From NCBI RefSeq assembly GCF_011043555.1, contig NZ_JAAKGS010000005.1, positions 124,001-188,000 on the forward strand: a stretch of DNA of 64,000 nucleotides, given 5' to 3'. Under the pieces are notes generated by a model that saw only the letters and a program-made list of their open reading frames with translations, was not told the DNA's origin and did no database searches. A program made the translations under genes and the position numbers. This DNA comes from Sphingobacterium sp. SGR-19 (lineage in GTDB: Bacteria; Bacteroidota; Bacteroidia; Sphingobacteriales; Sphingobacteriaceae). Shown here one piece after another: positions 42,472 to 51,748 of this stretch. Within the stretch, counting starts at the first letter, position 1, and the number at the start of each line of letters is the position of its first letter.

Positions 42472-45400
42472 ATGTTTGAAACCTATATAAAACGACCGGT
42501 ACTATCGTTGGTGATCTCGATTTTTATCACCTTATTAGGGCTTTTAGCTCTATTTACTTTACCTGTTACACAGTTTCCGGATATTGTGCCCCCATCAGTG
42601 GTGGTAACTGCAAGTTATACTGGGGCAAATGCAGAGGTGAGTACCGATGCAGTTGCTATCCCGTTGGAAAGAGCAATTAATGGAGTCGCTGGTATGACTT
42701 CTATGAATACCGTAACCACGAATAATGGAACTACACTTATTCAAATAGCCTTTAACGTTGGTGTCGATCCAGATATCGCAGCGGTAAATGTACAGAATCG
42801 GGTCTCGACGGTAATAGATGAGCTGCCTGAAGAAGTAATACGTGCGGGTGTACTTACCGAAAAGGAAGTAAACAGTATGTTGATGTATCTCAATATCTAT
42901 ACTTCCGATGAGACGGCGGATGAACGATTCATATATAACTTTACAGATATCAATATCCTTAAAGAACTGAAGCGAATCGAGGGTGTCGGCTTTGCCGAAA
43001 TTATGGGATTTAAGGATTACGCTATGCGTGTTTGGCTGAAACCGGATCGTTTGGCGGCGTATCAGATATCCACAGAAGAGGTAATTGAAGCCTTACGCCG
43101 GCAAAATATCGAGGCGGCACCGGGACAAACGGGAATTGGATCAGATAAAACGGTAAACATGCAACAGTATGTGTTGCGCTACCCCGGCCGGTTTACCGAA
43201 CCTCAGGAATATGCTAATGTACCTATTCGGGCCAACTCTGACGGTTCGATCTTACGGATCCGTGATGTGGCTGAGGTAGAATTTGGATCATTAGAATATG
43301 AGATGGCTTCTAAAGCAGATGGACGGCCGTCGGCTTCCATTATGATGAAACAGTTGCCCGGATCAAATGCTCAGGACGTAATCCAACGTGTAAAAGACCG
43401 CATGGAAGAGTTAAAGGTTATGACTTTTCCACCGGGAATGGAATATAGTATGGGATACGATGTTTCCCGTTTTCTGGACGCATCGATGTCTAGCGTGGTG
43501 AAGACGTTATTGGAAGCATTTATTCTTGTTTTTTTGGTCGTCTTTATCTTTTTACAGGATTTCAGAGCTACCATCATACCCATTCTTGCTGTGCCAGTAA
43601 GTTTGATCGGGGCTATGTTTTTTATGCTGATGATGGGGTTCTCCATTAACTTGCTGACGTTGTTTGCGTTGGTGCTGGCAATCGGTATTGTCGTGGATAA
43701 CGGTATTGTCGTCGTCGAAGCCGTCTTTGCTAAAATGGAGGAGGAACATCTGCCCCCTATGGAGGCTACACTTGCTGCGATGAAAGAAGTGGGTTCCGCT
43801 GTTATTGCTATCACTTTGGTGATGTCGGCGGTGTTTATACCGGTAGCCTTTCTTTCGGGTCCAGTGGGGGTATTCTACCGCCAGTTCTCCCTGACCTTAG
43901 CGGCGGCGATCGTGATTTCGGGTATCAATGCCCTAACATTGACACCAGCACTATGCGCGCTAATCTTGAAATCACCGCATGAAAAGAAAGAATCCAAAGG
44001 CTGGTTAAATAAGTTCTTCAAGAAATTCAATGCATCGTATGATAAAACAGCGAATGGCTATCGAAGTTTGTTAACCCGTATTGCCGGACGCAGGATGGTA
44101 ACCGTTGGAATGCTTATTTTCTTTTTTGTTGCCACTTGGGGTGCTAGCAGTATCTTGCCATCGGGCTTTATTCCTACTGAAGATCAAGGTATGGTCTATA
44201 TAAATGTAACAACTCCGCCAGGTGCGACGGTAGACCGCACAGAACGGGCATTGAACGAGGTGGGCGAGATTGCCCGAAATTTGGAGTCAGTCGAGACCGT
44301 TTCTACGCTCGCGGGATACAGCCTGTTAACCGAGGTGTCAGGGGCATCTTATGGTATGGGTATGATTAATCTTAAACCTTGGGATGAACGAGACGTCACG
44401 GTGGATGATGTGATGCGAGAGTTACAGGAAAAGACCGCGCATATCGCCGACGCTAGGGTCGAGTTCTTTCCACCGCCAACGGTTCCGGGATTTGGTAATG
44501 CATCGGGTTTTGAATTGCGCTTATTGGATCGTAGTGGAAATGAGGATTTAAATCAGACGGCAAAGGTCGTTGATGAATTTGTAACAGCACTTAATAATAC
44601 GGAATCCATAGAAGGAGTTTCGTCGAGTTTCGATGTAAGCTTTCCTCAATATATGTTAGAGGTAGACTATGATATGGCGGCCAAAAGAGGAATTTCGGTT
44701 GAAAACGCCATGACAACGCTACAAACGCTAATGGGAAGTTTTTATGCTACTAATTTTATCCGTTACGGGCAGATGTATAAAGTGATGGTGCAGGCCGATC
44801 CGCATTATCGTCAACGGCCGGAGGACGTGCTGGACCTGTTTGTGAAAACGAACGACGGGGAAATGGTACGTTATTCTTCCTTTATCCAGATGAAACGTGT
44901 GTACGGACCTGAACAAATAACACGCTACAATATGTTTACGTCGGCCATGTTGAACGGCCAACCGGCACCGGGGTATAGCACGGGGCAAGCGATTGAGACG
45001 ATACAGAGGTTAGCAAAAGATTTGCCTCAGGGATACGCAATAGAGTGGGCAGGTATGACACGAGAGCAGGTTATCTCTGGCAATCAGGCAATTTACATCT
45101 TTGCGCTCTGTTTGGTGTTCGTGTATTTATTGCTGTCCGCGCAATACGAGAGTTTTCTGTTACCACTGCCGGTTATCCTCGGGCTTCCACCAGGTGTATT
45201 TGGCTCTTTTCTGTTCTTGAAATTACTTGGATTAGAAAACGATATTTATGCCCAAGTGGCAATGGTCATGCTGATCGGTCTCCTCGGAAAGAATGCAATT
45301 TTGATCGTTGAATATGCGGTGTTGAAACAAAAGCAGGGTATGAGTGTATTACAGGCTGCGATCGAAGGTGCTTATGTTAGGTTACGTCCGATATTGATGA

Positions 45401-47064
45401 CATCATTCGCGATTATCGCCGGATTGATACCATTGATGCTGGCAACTGGTGCCGGAGCTATTGGAAATCGAACGATAGGTACGGCCTCCGTTGGTGGTAT
45501 GTTAATCGGGACGTTATTTGGCGTTATTATTATTCCCGGACTATACGTGATGTGTTCGCGTAAGAAAAGAAAGAAGAAAGAGGATGAGAAGAAGAAGAAA
45601 ATGATACCCCAAGCCCCTCTGGTCGTAACATTACTAGTGGGTACGGGGTTGGCTGTATCGTGTAGCGTGCCAAAGCAACTGGAAAAAGGAACACATGCAG
45701 AACTGCCGACGCAGTTTGATCACGATAGCCTCACCTCGGTAAATGCCGACACGACAAATATTGCCTATCAACCTTGGAAAGAGGTGTTTACGGATTCCTA
45801 TCTGAGGAAGTTGATCGACTCCGCGTTGGTCTATAATTATGATTTGCAGCAAGCTATTCAGCGCATTGAGATTGCACAGGCGAGCTTTAAGCAACGAAAA
45901 GCGGCTCTTTTACCCAGTTTAGATCTAGCTGCGGAAGCTGGATTGAGAAAATACGGTTTCTATACGGAAGAGGGTATTGGTAACTATGATACCGGATTTT
46001 CGGAAAATTTAAAAGACGACGAACAGATTCCGGAAGTATTGCCCGACTATTTTGTCGGTGTTCGAGCTTCTTGGGAACTGGATTTGTGGGGCAAGCTACG
46101 CGCACAGAAAAATGCAGCATTCAATAGTTTGTTGGCGGAAAATGAGACAAGACGACTGGTGGAGACGGAACTGGTGACTAATATCGCTTCTGCATATTAT
46201 GAATTGCTGAGTTTAGACGCCAAGATTAAGGTGTTCGACAATAACATTGAGTTGAACGAGCGAGCTTTGGAAATCACGGAATTGCAGAAAGAGGCGGGAC
46301 GTGCTACACAGCTCGGTGTACAGCAATTTAAAGCTTTTTTGGCTAACTCGAGGGCAGAACGGGAACGAACCAGACAGGAAATCACATTGCTGGAGCATCA
46401 TATTAACTATTTGACAGGAAGTTTCGATACCCAAGTTCAACGAGTGGAAGCCGGATTTGGCGATCAACCTTTATTTGGAAAATTGGATGTAGGGGCGCCT
46501 TTTCAAATGCTAGCTTTACGCCCTGATATTCGGGAGGCTACTTTCCAGCTTATCGGGGCAGAGCAGGATGTAAAATTTGCCAAAGCGGCTTTTTTGCCTA
46601 GTGTTGTATTATCTCCTTTTATAGGTTTGCAGGCATTTAGCTTTAATAAGCTTGTCAATATCGACAAATCGTTGACTTATGGTTTAGCTGGTGGGCTGAC
46701 GGCTCCGATTTTCAACCAACGCCAGTTAAAAAGCCAATACGAAACCTATAAAGCCATGTATGGGCTAAGCTTTTTGGAGTATGAGAAACGAGTGCTCCAT
46801 GCTTATAACGAGGTATCAAACGCTGTGAAAACCCAAGACCATATCGAACAACGGCAGCAATATATCAGAGAGGAGGTAGAAGCGCTCAAAGGTGCTGTGG
46901 ATGCGGCAAACGAACTGTTTGTTGCCGGACGGGTTTCCTATTTGGAGATTATTACGGCGCAAAAAGATGCGGTAGCCGCCGAATTGGACGAAGTGGAGAT
47001 ACAGAAAGAAGAATTGTTAAACGAAATCGTCATATACAAGGCACTAGGAGGAGGATGGCAGTAA
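42472..47064 (+). CDS. RND multidrug efflux permease fused to a TolC-like outer-membrane factor
   Basis: A single 1530-codon frame joins two proteins that are normally separate. Residues 1 to about 1040 are a full HAE1-type RND permease, with N-terminal FETYIKRPVLSLVISIF, two large periplasmic loops and 12 membrane helices. Asp409 in the fourth helix is kept, but the next residue, usually Asp, is Asn410. Lys940 is present (GLLGKNAILIVEYAV). After a Lys/Glu-rich cytoplasmic linker (about 1029-1043), residues 1044-1064 form a typical lipoprotein signal peptide with lipobox LAVSC and Cys1064. Residues 1065-1530 are a complete NodT-type outer-membrane factor (DLWGKLRAQKNAAFNSLLAE, AFLPSVVLSPFIG). 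Cleavage at Cys1064 or re-initiation at the in-frame ATG at 45601 could release the channel. It starts 8 bp after the adaptor gene. Confidence 0.93.
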   Translation: MFETYIKRPVLSLVISIFITLLGLLALFTLPVTQFPDIVPPSVVVTASYTGANAEVSTDAVAIPLERAINGVAGMTSMNTVTTNNGTTLIQIAFNVGVDPDIAAVNVQNRVSTVIDELPEEVIRAGVLTEKEVNSMLMYLNIYTSDETADERFIYNFTDINILKELKRIEGVGFAEIMGFKDYAMRVWLKPDRLAAYQISTEEVIEALRRQNIEAAPGQTGIGSDKTVNMQQYVLRYPGRFTEPQEYANVPIRANSDGSILRIRDVAEVEFGSLEYEMASKADGRPSASIMMKQLPGSNAQDVIQRVKDRMEELKVMTFPPGMEYSMGYDVSRFLDASMSSVVKTLLEAFILVFLVVFIFLQDFRATIIPILAVPVSLIGAMFFMLMMGFSINLLTLFALVLAIGIVVDNGIVVVEAVFAKMEEEHLPPMEATLAAMKEVGSAVIAITLVMSAVFIPVAFLSGPVGVFYRQFSLTLAAAIVISGINALTLTPALCALILKSPHEKKESKGWLNKFFKKFNASYDKTANGYRSLLTRIAGRRMVTVGMLIFFFVATWGASSILPSGFIPTEDQGMVYINVTTPPGATVDRTERALNEVGEIARNLESVETVSTLAGYSLLTEVSGASYGMGMINLKPWDERDVTVDDVMRELQEKTAHIADARVEFFPPPTVPGFGNASGFELRLLDRSGNEDLNQTAKVVDEFVTALNNTESIEGVSSSFDVSFPQYMLEVDYDMAAKRGISVENAMTTLQTLMGSFYATNFIRYGQMYKVMVQADPHYRQRPEDVLDLFVKTNDGEMVRYSSFIQMKRVYGPEQITRYNMFTSAMLNGQPAPGYSTGQAIETIQRLAKDLPQGYAIEWAGMTREQVISGNQAIYIFALCLVFVYLLLSAQYESFLLPLPVILGLPPGVFGSFLFLKLLGLENDIYAQVAMVMLIGLLGKNAILIVEYAVLKQKQGMSVLQAAIEGAYVRLRPILMTSFAIIAGLIPLMLATGAGAIGNRTIGTASVGGMLIGTLFGVIIIPGLYVMCSRKKRKKKEDEKKKKMIPQAPLVVTLLVGTGLAVSCSVPKQLEKGTHAELPTQFDHDSLTSVNADTTNIAYQPWKEVFTDSYLRKLIDSALVYNYDLQQAIQRIEIAQASFKQRKAALLPSLDLAAEAGLRKYGFYTEEGIGNYDTGFSENLKDDEQIPEVLPDYFVGVRASWELDLWGKLRAQKNAAFNSLLAENETRRLVETELVTNIASAYYELLSLDAKIKVFDNNIELNERALEITELQKEAGRATQLGVQQFKAFLANSRAERERTRQEITLLEHHINYLTGSFDTQVQRVEAGFGDQPLFGKLDVGAPFQMLALRPDIREATFQLIGAEQDVKFAKAAFLPSVVLSPFIGLQAFSFNKLVNIDKSLTYGLAGGLTAPIFNQRQLKSQYETYKAMYGLSFLEYEKRVLHAYNEVSNAVKTQDHIEQRQQYIREEVEALKGAVDAANELFVAGRVSYLEIITAQKDAVAAELDEVEIQKEELLNEIVIYKALGGGWQ

Positions 47065-47085
47065 GGGAACTGCTATAACTCCTCC
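47047..47085. terminator. Interrupted palindrome spanning two convergent stop codons
   Basis: GGAGGAG (47047-47053) pairs with CTCCTCC (47079-47085), and GCAGT (47058-47062) pairs with ACTGC (47069-47073), separated by a 4/5-base internal loop. Both stop codons, at 47064 and 47073, lie inside it. There is no T-run, so its efficiency as a terminator is uncertain. Confidence 0.5.
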
Positions 47086-47867
47086 CTTAAGATTTTCTCC
47101 AATTCCTCGGGGCTGAGGTTCATATTGATGTTTCCATCTTTAGCAAAAGATATTTCACCTGTTTCTTCTGAAATAATAACCGCAACAGCCTCCGATACTT
47201 CGGTAACGCCGATGGCCGCCCGGTGACGTAGTCCAAATTGCGGGGGTAAATCCTCGCTATCGGACAACGGTAATACACAGCTCGCCGTCATGACGCGAAA
47301 GTCGACAATAACGACGGCACCGTCGTGTAGCGGGCTGTTTTTGAAAAAAATGCTTTCCAATAGACGCTTCGATACGGGAGCATCGATGTATTCGCCGCTC
47401 GATTGATAGTACTCTTCGTCAAAATAGCGGGAGAATACAAGCAAGGCTCCGGTGCGGGAGCGAGACATGCTACGACAGGCATCAATGATAGGCTTTAGCT
47501 GTTCACCATTGTCAATCTGGGACGTTTTTTTATTATTCAGGAAAGACAGGAAGAACTTTTTCCGTCGCAGCGAAATGTTCTTTCCAATATGGATTAAAAA
47601 TCGTCGTATCTCCTGTTGGAAAACCACTATTAATGCGATCGAACCAACGGATATGAATCCTCCAAAAATCTCGGTAAGCAGGCGCATTTCCATTTGTTTC
47701 ACGACCAGATAGATACCATAGAAAAGACCTACCCCTATCAAAATATTAACGGCAATAGTACCCTTTATCAAACTATAGATATAATAGATGATAATGGCCA
47801 CCAGTAAAATGTCAATGATGTCCAATAGGCGGAAGCCGCTGAGAATATTTGGGTCAAGATTATTCAT
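47073..47867 (-). CDS. cdaA: Diadenylate cyclase (c-di-AMP synthase)
   Basis: Membrane-bound DisA_N enzyme making c-di-AMP from two ATP (264 residues). Three predicted N-terminal helices at about 12-75 precede the cyclase domain. Its signature residues are Asp-Gly-Ala in SPLHDGAVVIVD and Arg-His-Arg in GLRHRAAIGVTE. The start is placed at 47867 (NNLDPNILSGFRLLDIID follows). Upstream codons as far as 47918 fall inside a 58-bp palindrome and are unlikely to be coding. It is convergent with the efflux fusion gene and divergent from pdxJ. Confidence 0.93.
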   Translation of the reverse strand: MNNLDPNILSGFRLLDIIDILLVAIIIYYIYSLIKGTIAVNILIGVGLFYGIYLVVKQMEMRLLTEIFGGFISVGSIALIVVFQQEIRRFLIHIGKNISLRRKKFFLSFLNNKKTSQIDNGEQLKPIIDACRSMSRSRTGALLVFSRYFDEEYYQSSGEYIDAPVSKRLLESIFFKNSPLHDGAVVIVDFRVMTASCVLPLSDSEDLPPQFGLRHRAAIGVTEVSEAVAVIISEETGEISFAKDGNINMNLSPEELEKILREEL

Positions 47868-47888
47868 TATCTGTTTGCAATTTAAGGT

Positions 47889-47946
47889 TTTTTTTGGATT
47901 TTCGTAAGGGTTTAGCATGCTATGCCCTTACGAAAATCCAAAAAAA
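47889..47946. repeat. 58-bp near-palindrome between cdaA and pdxJ
   Basis: Two perfect 22-bp arms (47889-47910 and 47925-47946) flank a 14-bp centre that itself contains TAGCATGCTA (47913-47922). The outer ends are T7 and A7 tracts. It fills most of the 87-bp gap between two divergent start codons. Its right arm ends 8 bp before the pdxJ ATG, so a folded leader RNA would pair the A-rich initiation region. Confidence 0.9.
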
Positions 47947-47954
47947 GAAACACC

Positions 47955-48674
47955 ATGACAAAACTATCTGTAAATATTAATAAGATTGCTACACTGCGAA
48001 ACTCCAGAGGAGGGAACATACCTAATGTAGTGGCTGCGGCATTAGCCTGTGAACGTTTCGGAGCACAGGGGATAACGGTGCATCCGCGCCCCGATGAAAG
48101 GCATATCCGTTATCAAGACGTTTATGATCTCAAAGCGGAAGTAACGACGGAATTCAATATAGAGGGAAATTGCCAGGAACAAAAATTTGTAGATCTGGTG
48201 TTGGCAAACAAACCGACACAGGTGACATTGGTTCCGGACGCACTTAATCAGATTACTTCCAACCACGGATGGGACACTATCAAGCATCGCGATTATTTAA
48301 AAGATATGGTGAAATTATTTCAAGATAGTGGAATCCGGGTGTCTATTTTTGTTGATCCTGATGAGGAGATGGTTGAGGGAGCGGCAGAAACGGGGACGGA
48401 TAGAATAGAACTTTACACCGAAGCATATGCAGCGGAATTTGGTTACGATGATCAAAAAGCTATAGCGCCGTATATAAAGGCTGCCCGAAAGGCACAGGAA
48501 GTGGGGCTTGGGTTAAATGCCGGCCACGATTTGGATCTTCATAACCTAAAATATTTTAATGAACGTATACCGGGACTCCTCGAGGTAAGTATTGGCCATG
48601 CGCTTATTGCCGACGCATTGTATCTAGGATTAGAAGAAACTATCAAACGGTATTTGTTAGCATTAAAGGCTTAG
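47955..48674 (+). CDS. pdxJ: Pyridoxine 5'-phosphate synthase
   Basis: TIM-barrel enzyme condensing 3-amino-2-oxopropyl phosphate with deoxyxylulose 5-phosphate to form pyridoxine 5'-phosphate, the last ring-closing step of vitamin B6 synthesis. It has 239 residues from the ATG at 47955. The in-frame ATG at 47922 lies in the palindrome. Hallmarks are [33 protein letters not shown] with the catalytic His, [13 protein letters not shown] and [14 protein letters not shown]. Its last codons lie within a 21-bp stem shared with lepB. Confidence 0.96.
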   Translation: MTKLSVNINKIATLRNSRGGNIPNVVAAALACERFGAQGITVHPRPDERHIRYQDVYDLKAEVTTEFNIEGNCQEQKFVDLVLANKPTQVTLVPDALNQITSNHGWDTIKHRDYLKDMVKLFQDSGIRVSIFVDPDEEMVEGAAETGTDRIELYTEAYAAEFGYDDQKAIAPYIKAARKAQEVGLGLNAGHDLDLHNLKYFNERIPGLLEVSIGHALIADALYLGLEETIKRYLLALKA

Positions 48675-48709
48675 ATACAGGGGCCAAGCCCTGTATCTAA
48701 GCCTTTAAT
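48662..48709. terminator. 48-bp perfect palindrome overlapping both pdxJ and lepB stop codons
   Basis: A 21-bp perfect stem (48662-48682 with 48689-48709) around GCCAAG. The pdxJ stop (48672-48674) is in the left arm and the lepB stop (48705-48707) in the right arm. It is probably a bidirectional terminator. Confidence 0.85.
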
Positions 48710-50207
48710 TAATTCCCTTAAATATTCTGTTCCATCGTATTTTAGAAAGAAATGTGCCTTTTTCATCCCAACTCATCCATGTAAACAGGGCTTTGCCGAC
48801 AATATGGTCTTCGGGAACAAAACCCCATGAGCGTGAGTCTAACGAGTTATGCCTGTTATCTCCCATCATCCAATAATAGTTTTGTTTGAATGTATAGCTA
48901 GTTGCTTTTTCACCATTGATGTAATAGCCGTCGGATTTTTTCTCTAGTGTATTGCCTTCGTAGGCACGTATGGCACGTCCGTATAATGGGATTGTAAGGG
49001 AATCCAGCGTAACCGTCCAACCCTCGGCGGGAATAGTGAGGGGGCCAAAATTATCAATGGTCCAATCATAACGTTTATCGTGGGGGAAGGCGATATCGTA
49101 TTCATCGACTATCATCTCAACGTCTCTTACATTTCCCCACGTTTTGATCATTTCCGCCTGTTTTACAGTCATGTGCATCACATAAACACTAGGATCACTT
49201 GGGGCCTGTTGGAAGTCAATTCGTAAATCGTGCATTCTTTCTCTATTGAGTCCAGATCCATCCGTATACACTAAATAGTTCGTTTGCATCTCGGGCGGGG
49301 TAAAGGCGGGTTCACCATTTATCATTAGTTTTGTCCGTTCCAGCGATATAATGTCTCCAGGCATTCCGACGCAACGCTTGATATAGTTTTCGCGCTTATC
49401 AATAGGACGGGTTGTGATAGTAAACTGATTGTGTACTGCTTCTTTCCCCATAGCGCGTATCAGATCTGCATAGGTCGTTTCTTGATATTCTAAAGCTACG
49501 GTATCTCCCGCAGGGAAATTGAATACAACGACATCATTTCGCTTAATTTTCTGGAAGCCGGGAAGCCGTTTGTAGGGTAGCTGTATAATCTCAGAATAGG
49601 CTTTCCCACCTGTTATCGGCATCGTGTGGTGTGCAAACGGAAAAGCAATGGGGGTCATCGGTATACGGGGGCCATAATTGAGCTTACTCACGAATAAGAA
49701 GTCACCAATCAATAGGCTGCGCTCCATCGATCCAGTAGGAATCATATAGGCCTCAATGAGAAAGCCTCTAATCAATGACGCCGCTACGGTGGCGAAAATA
49801 ATGGCATCGGCCCATTCACGTGCGACAGACTTTTTGTATGGGTATTTTTTATTGAATTCTTCTGTATTCGACTGCCCTAAGTATTTCACATTGGAATCTC
49901 TTCCCCATATTGGCAAAAATATAAAAGGCAATAATACCGCTACAACAGTTTCCCAGAACCGGCGTTTCCCGAAACTTTTTAGAAAGTCGAGATACAACGC
50001 GTAAAAGATAAATATGTTGACGATCGGTACCAGAAGGAGGATAATCCACCATGTGGGGCGAGCAGTCAATTGAGCCATGACGTATTCCCTATAAAATGGG
50101 ATAATGGCTTCCCAGCCCTGCTTGCCAGCCTTTCTGAAGAGCAGCCACAAGCCGTATAGCGTGGCAATCGTTAATATGGCGAAAATGATATAATACATAG
50201 TTGTCAT
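48705..50207 (-). CDS. lepB: Signal peptidase I with N-terminal membrane extension
   Basis: Type I (S26) leader peptidase, removing signal peptides at the outer face of the inner membrane. It is 500 residues long, well above the usual 250-350. An N-terminal module of about 125 residues with three predicted helices (DUF5684-like: [18 protein letters not shown]) precedes the protease. The catalytic Ser160 is in [16 protein letters not shown] and the general-base Lys277 in [25 protein letters not shown] is the last family box. A large insertion lies between Lys277 and that box. It is the last gene of the parA-parB-DUF5683-dapB-lepB run and overlaps the dapB stop by one base. Confidence 0.94.
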   Translation of the reverse strand: MTTMYYIIFAILTIATLYGLWLLFRKAGKQGWEAIIPFYREYVMAQLTARPTWWIILLLVPIVNIFIFYALYLDFLKSFGKRRFWETVVAVLLPFIFLPIWGRDSNVKYLGQSNTEEFNKKYPYKKSVAREWADAIIFATVAASLIRGFLIEAYMIPTGSMERSLLIGDFLFVSKLNYGPRIPMTPIAFPFAHHTMPITGGKAYSEIIQLPYKRLPGFQKIKRNDVVVFNFPAGDTVALEYQETTYADLIRAMGKEAVHNQFTITTRPIDKRENYIKRCVGMPGDIISLERTKLMINGEPAFTPPEMQTNYLVYTDGSGLNRERMHDLRIDFQQAPSDPSVYVMHMTVKQAEMIKTWGNVRDVEMIVDEYDIAFPHDKRYDWTIDNFGPLTIPAEGWTVTLDSLTIPLYGRAIRAYEGNTLEKKSDGYYINGEKATSYTFKQNYYWMMGDNRHNSLDSRSWGFVPEDHIVGKALFTWMSWDEKGTFLSKIRWNRIFKGIN

Positions 50208-50947
50208 TAAATAAAATCAAACATTTCTGTTACCTGATAAAACCCTTTTTTATCTTGTACCCATTCGGCAGCGACTACCGCGCCCAAAGCGAAGCCAGCA
50301 CGGCTATGCGCCGTATGTTTAAATTCGATTTGGTCGACTTCGGAACTGTATAAAACGGTGTGTGTGCCAGGAACCTCTTCGATACGGTGGCTTTCAATAA
50401 GTAATTCGTCTGGTTTCGGAATAACTTCCTCTCCTTCGCCGATAACATCATTGACCCATTTTGTTTTACTTGGAGTGTTTTCTAAAATTCCTTCCGCAAT
50501 GGTAATTGCCGTCCCGCTGGGAGCGTCAAGCTTGTGGATATGGTGTATTTCTTCCACTTGCGCATCATATTGTTTGTAAGGACTCATTGCTTTCGCCAGC
50601 AGTTTATTAATATGGAAAAAAACGTTTACGCCGATGCTGAAGTTAGAGCCGTAGAGCATCGTTTGGTTTTCATCTTCGCATATCGATTTTACTTCATCCA
50701 AATGGGTATACCAACCTGTTGTGCCTACTACGATGGGCAAATTAGCTTCAAAGCATAAATGGATATTGTCCAGTGCTGCTGCAGGTTCACTAAAATCTAT
50801 AGCGACGTCGGCGTCAGCGATATCACTTGCTGCAATAGATTCGCGGTTGTCTTTGTCAACAATGAGAAAAATTTCATGACCACGCTTCGTCGCAAACTTT
50901 TCAATAAGCTGGCCCATTTTTCCGTAACCTAAAATTACTACTCTCAT
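50207..50947 (-). CDS. dapB: 4-hydroxy-tetrahydrodipicolinate reductase
   Basis: NAD(P)H-dependent reductase of the diaminopimelate/lysine pathway, supplying peptidoglycan precursors (246 residues). The Rossmann motif is [13 protein letters not shown] at the N-terminus. VVGTTGWY and [16 protein letters not shown] (catalytic His and Lys) are diagnostic, and [19 protein letters not shown] closes the fold. Its stop overlaps the lepB ATG by one base, indicating coupling. Confidence 0.96.
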   Translation of the reverse strand: MRVVILGYGKMGQLIEKFATKRGHEIFLIVDKDNRESIAASDIADADVAIDFSEPAAALDNIHLCFEANLPIVVGTTGWYTHLDEVKSICEDENQTMLYGSNFSIGVNVFFHINKLLAKAMSPYKQYDAQVEEIHHIHKLDAPSGTAITIAEGILENTPSKTKWVNDVIGEGEEVIPKPDELLIESHRIEEVPGTHTVLYSSEVDQIEFKHTAHSRAGFALGAVVAAEWVQDKKGFYQVTEMFDFI

Positions 50948-50965
50948 ATCTGATAACTGGTTAAT

Positions 50966-51748
50966 TTATTTTAAATTCATTGTAAGTTTGATGCCAGGCG
51001 TCACACTAAAGCCTCCCAAAGCGTGCGAACTTGCTAATCCTGTATTCATGCTTGGGATAAGCGTAGGGCGAATTCGCATGGTCATGTCGGAACCGATATT
51101 CCATCTGTATTTCAACATGGAATCCACGTAGGCTTCGACAACATTCAGCCCCCAGAAACCGGCTGTAATCAGAACCGTTAAATCCCGGTTCCGTCGTCCG
51201 TAGTCTTTTTGTCGAACCAGACCCTCCGTTTCCCAGTATAACAGGTCGAGATCCTGTTTATCACCATTAGTTGTAATCCGATAATCCAATTCATCCAGAA
51301 ATTTTTTATAATACCATTGCCAGTAATCAAAAACGACGTATCCCGTAACCAGTCCTCCGTAGATAATAGGTACTTTAACCCACCATAATCCTTTATTGGT
51401 GTATTGTCCCCAGCCTGGTAAAATTAAAGAACGTCTCCAAGCTGTGCGGGAAATCTGTTCGATTTCCAATCGAGCTGAATCTTTTTTGATGTCTTTATAA
51501 TAGTATTTTTCTCGTTCTTTCTCTGCTTTTTCTCTTTCTCTGCGCTCTTTTCGGGTTTCCTTCCTTACACTGTCCTGGACAGCTCCGAGGGTGTCTTGGG
51601 GCATATCTACCGAATCCTGGAGCGCGATCTTCGTTTTAACGGTATCTGTTACCGGAGTATCTATGGTTTTAGTTGTCGTATCCTGCTCCTGCGCGTATAT
51701 GCTTAACGTCGCGGAAATAATGAAGAACAGTATGGATATATAGCGCAT
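50966..51748 (-). CDS. DUF5683 family protein
   Basis: 260-residue envelope protein of unknown function. The start at 51748 overlaps the parB stop by one base (TAATG); two more codons upstream are possible. A signal peptide of about 18 residues (ISILFFIISATLSIYAQ) is followed by a Thr/Lys/Glu-rich charged stretch to about 85. The DUF5683 core (SRTAWRRSLILPGWGQYTNK, then GGLVTGYVVFDYWQWYYKKF) has one or two membrane helices. This domain recurs between parB and dapB in Bacteroidota operons, but its role is unknown. Confidence 0.85.
   Translation of the reverse strand: MRYISILFFIISATLSIYAQEQDTTTKTIDTPVTDTVKTKIALQDSVDMPQDTLGAVQDSVRKETRKERREREKAEKEREKYYYKDIKKDSARLEIEQISRTAWRRSLILPGWGQYTNKGLWWVKVPIIYGGLVTGYVVFDYWQWYYKKFLDELDYRITTNGDKQDLDLLYWETEGLVRQKDYGRRNRDLTVLITAGFWGLNVVEAYVDSMLKYRWNIGSDMTMRIRPTLIPSMNTGLASSHALGGFSVTPGIKLTMNLK

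Noticed and set aside
42472..47064. Fusion as a simple missing stop from an assembly error
   Set aside because: It cannot be excluded without reads, but the joint has a coherent Lys-rich linker followed by an intact lipoprotein signal in frame, and both halves are complete. I therefore report it as a real fusion.
47868..47954. Longer N-termini for CdaA (from 47918) and PdxJ (from 47922)
   Set aside because: Both extensions lie in the inverted repeat and encode similar Pro/Lys-rich peptides only because of its symmetry. Family N-termini begin at 47867 and 47955.
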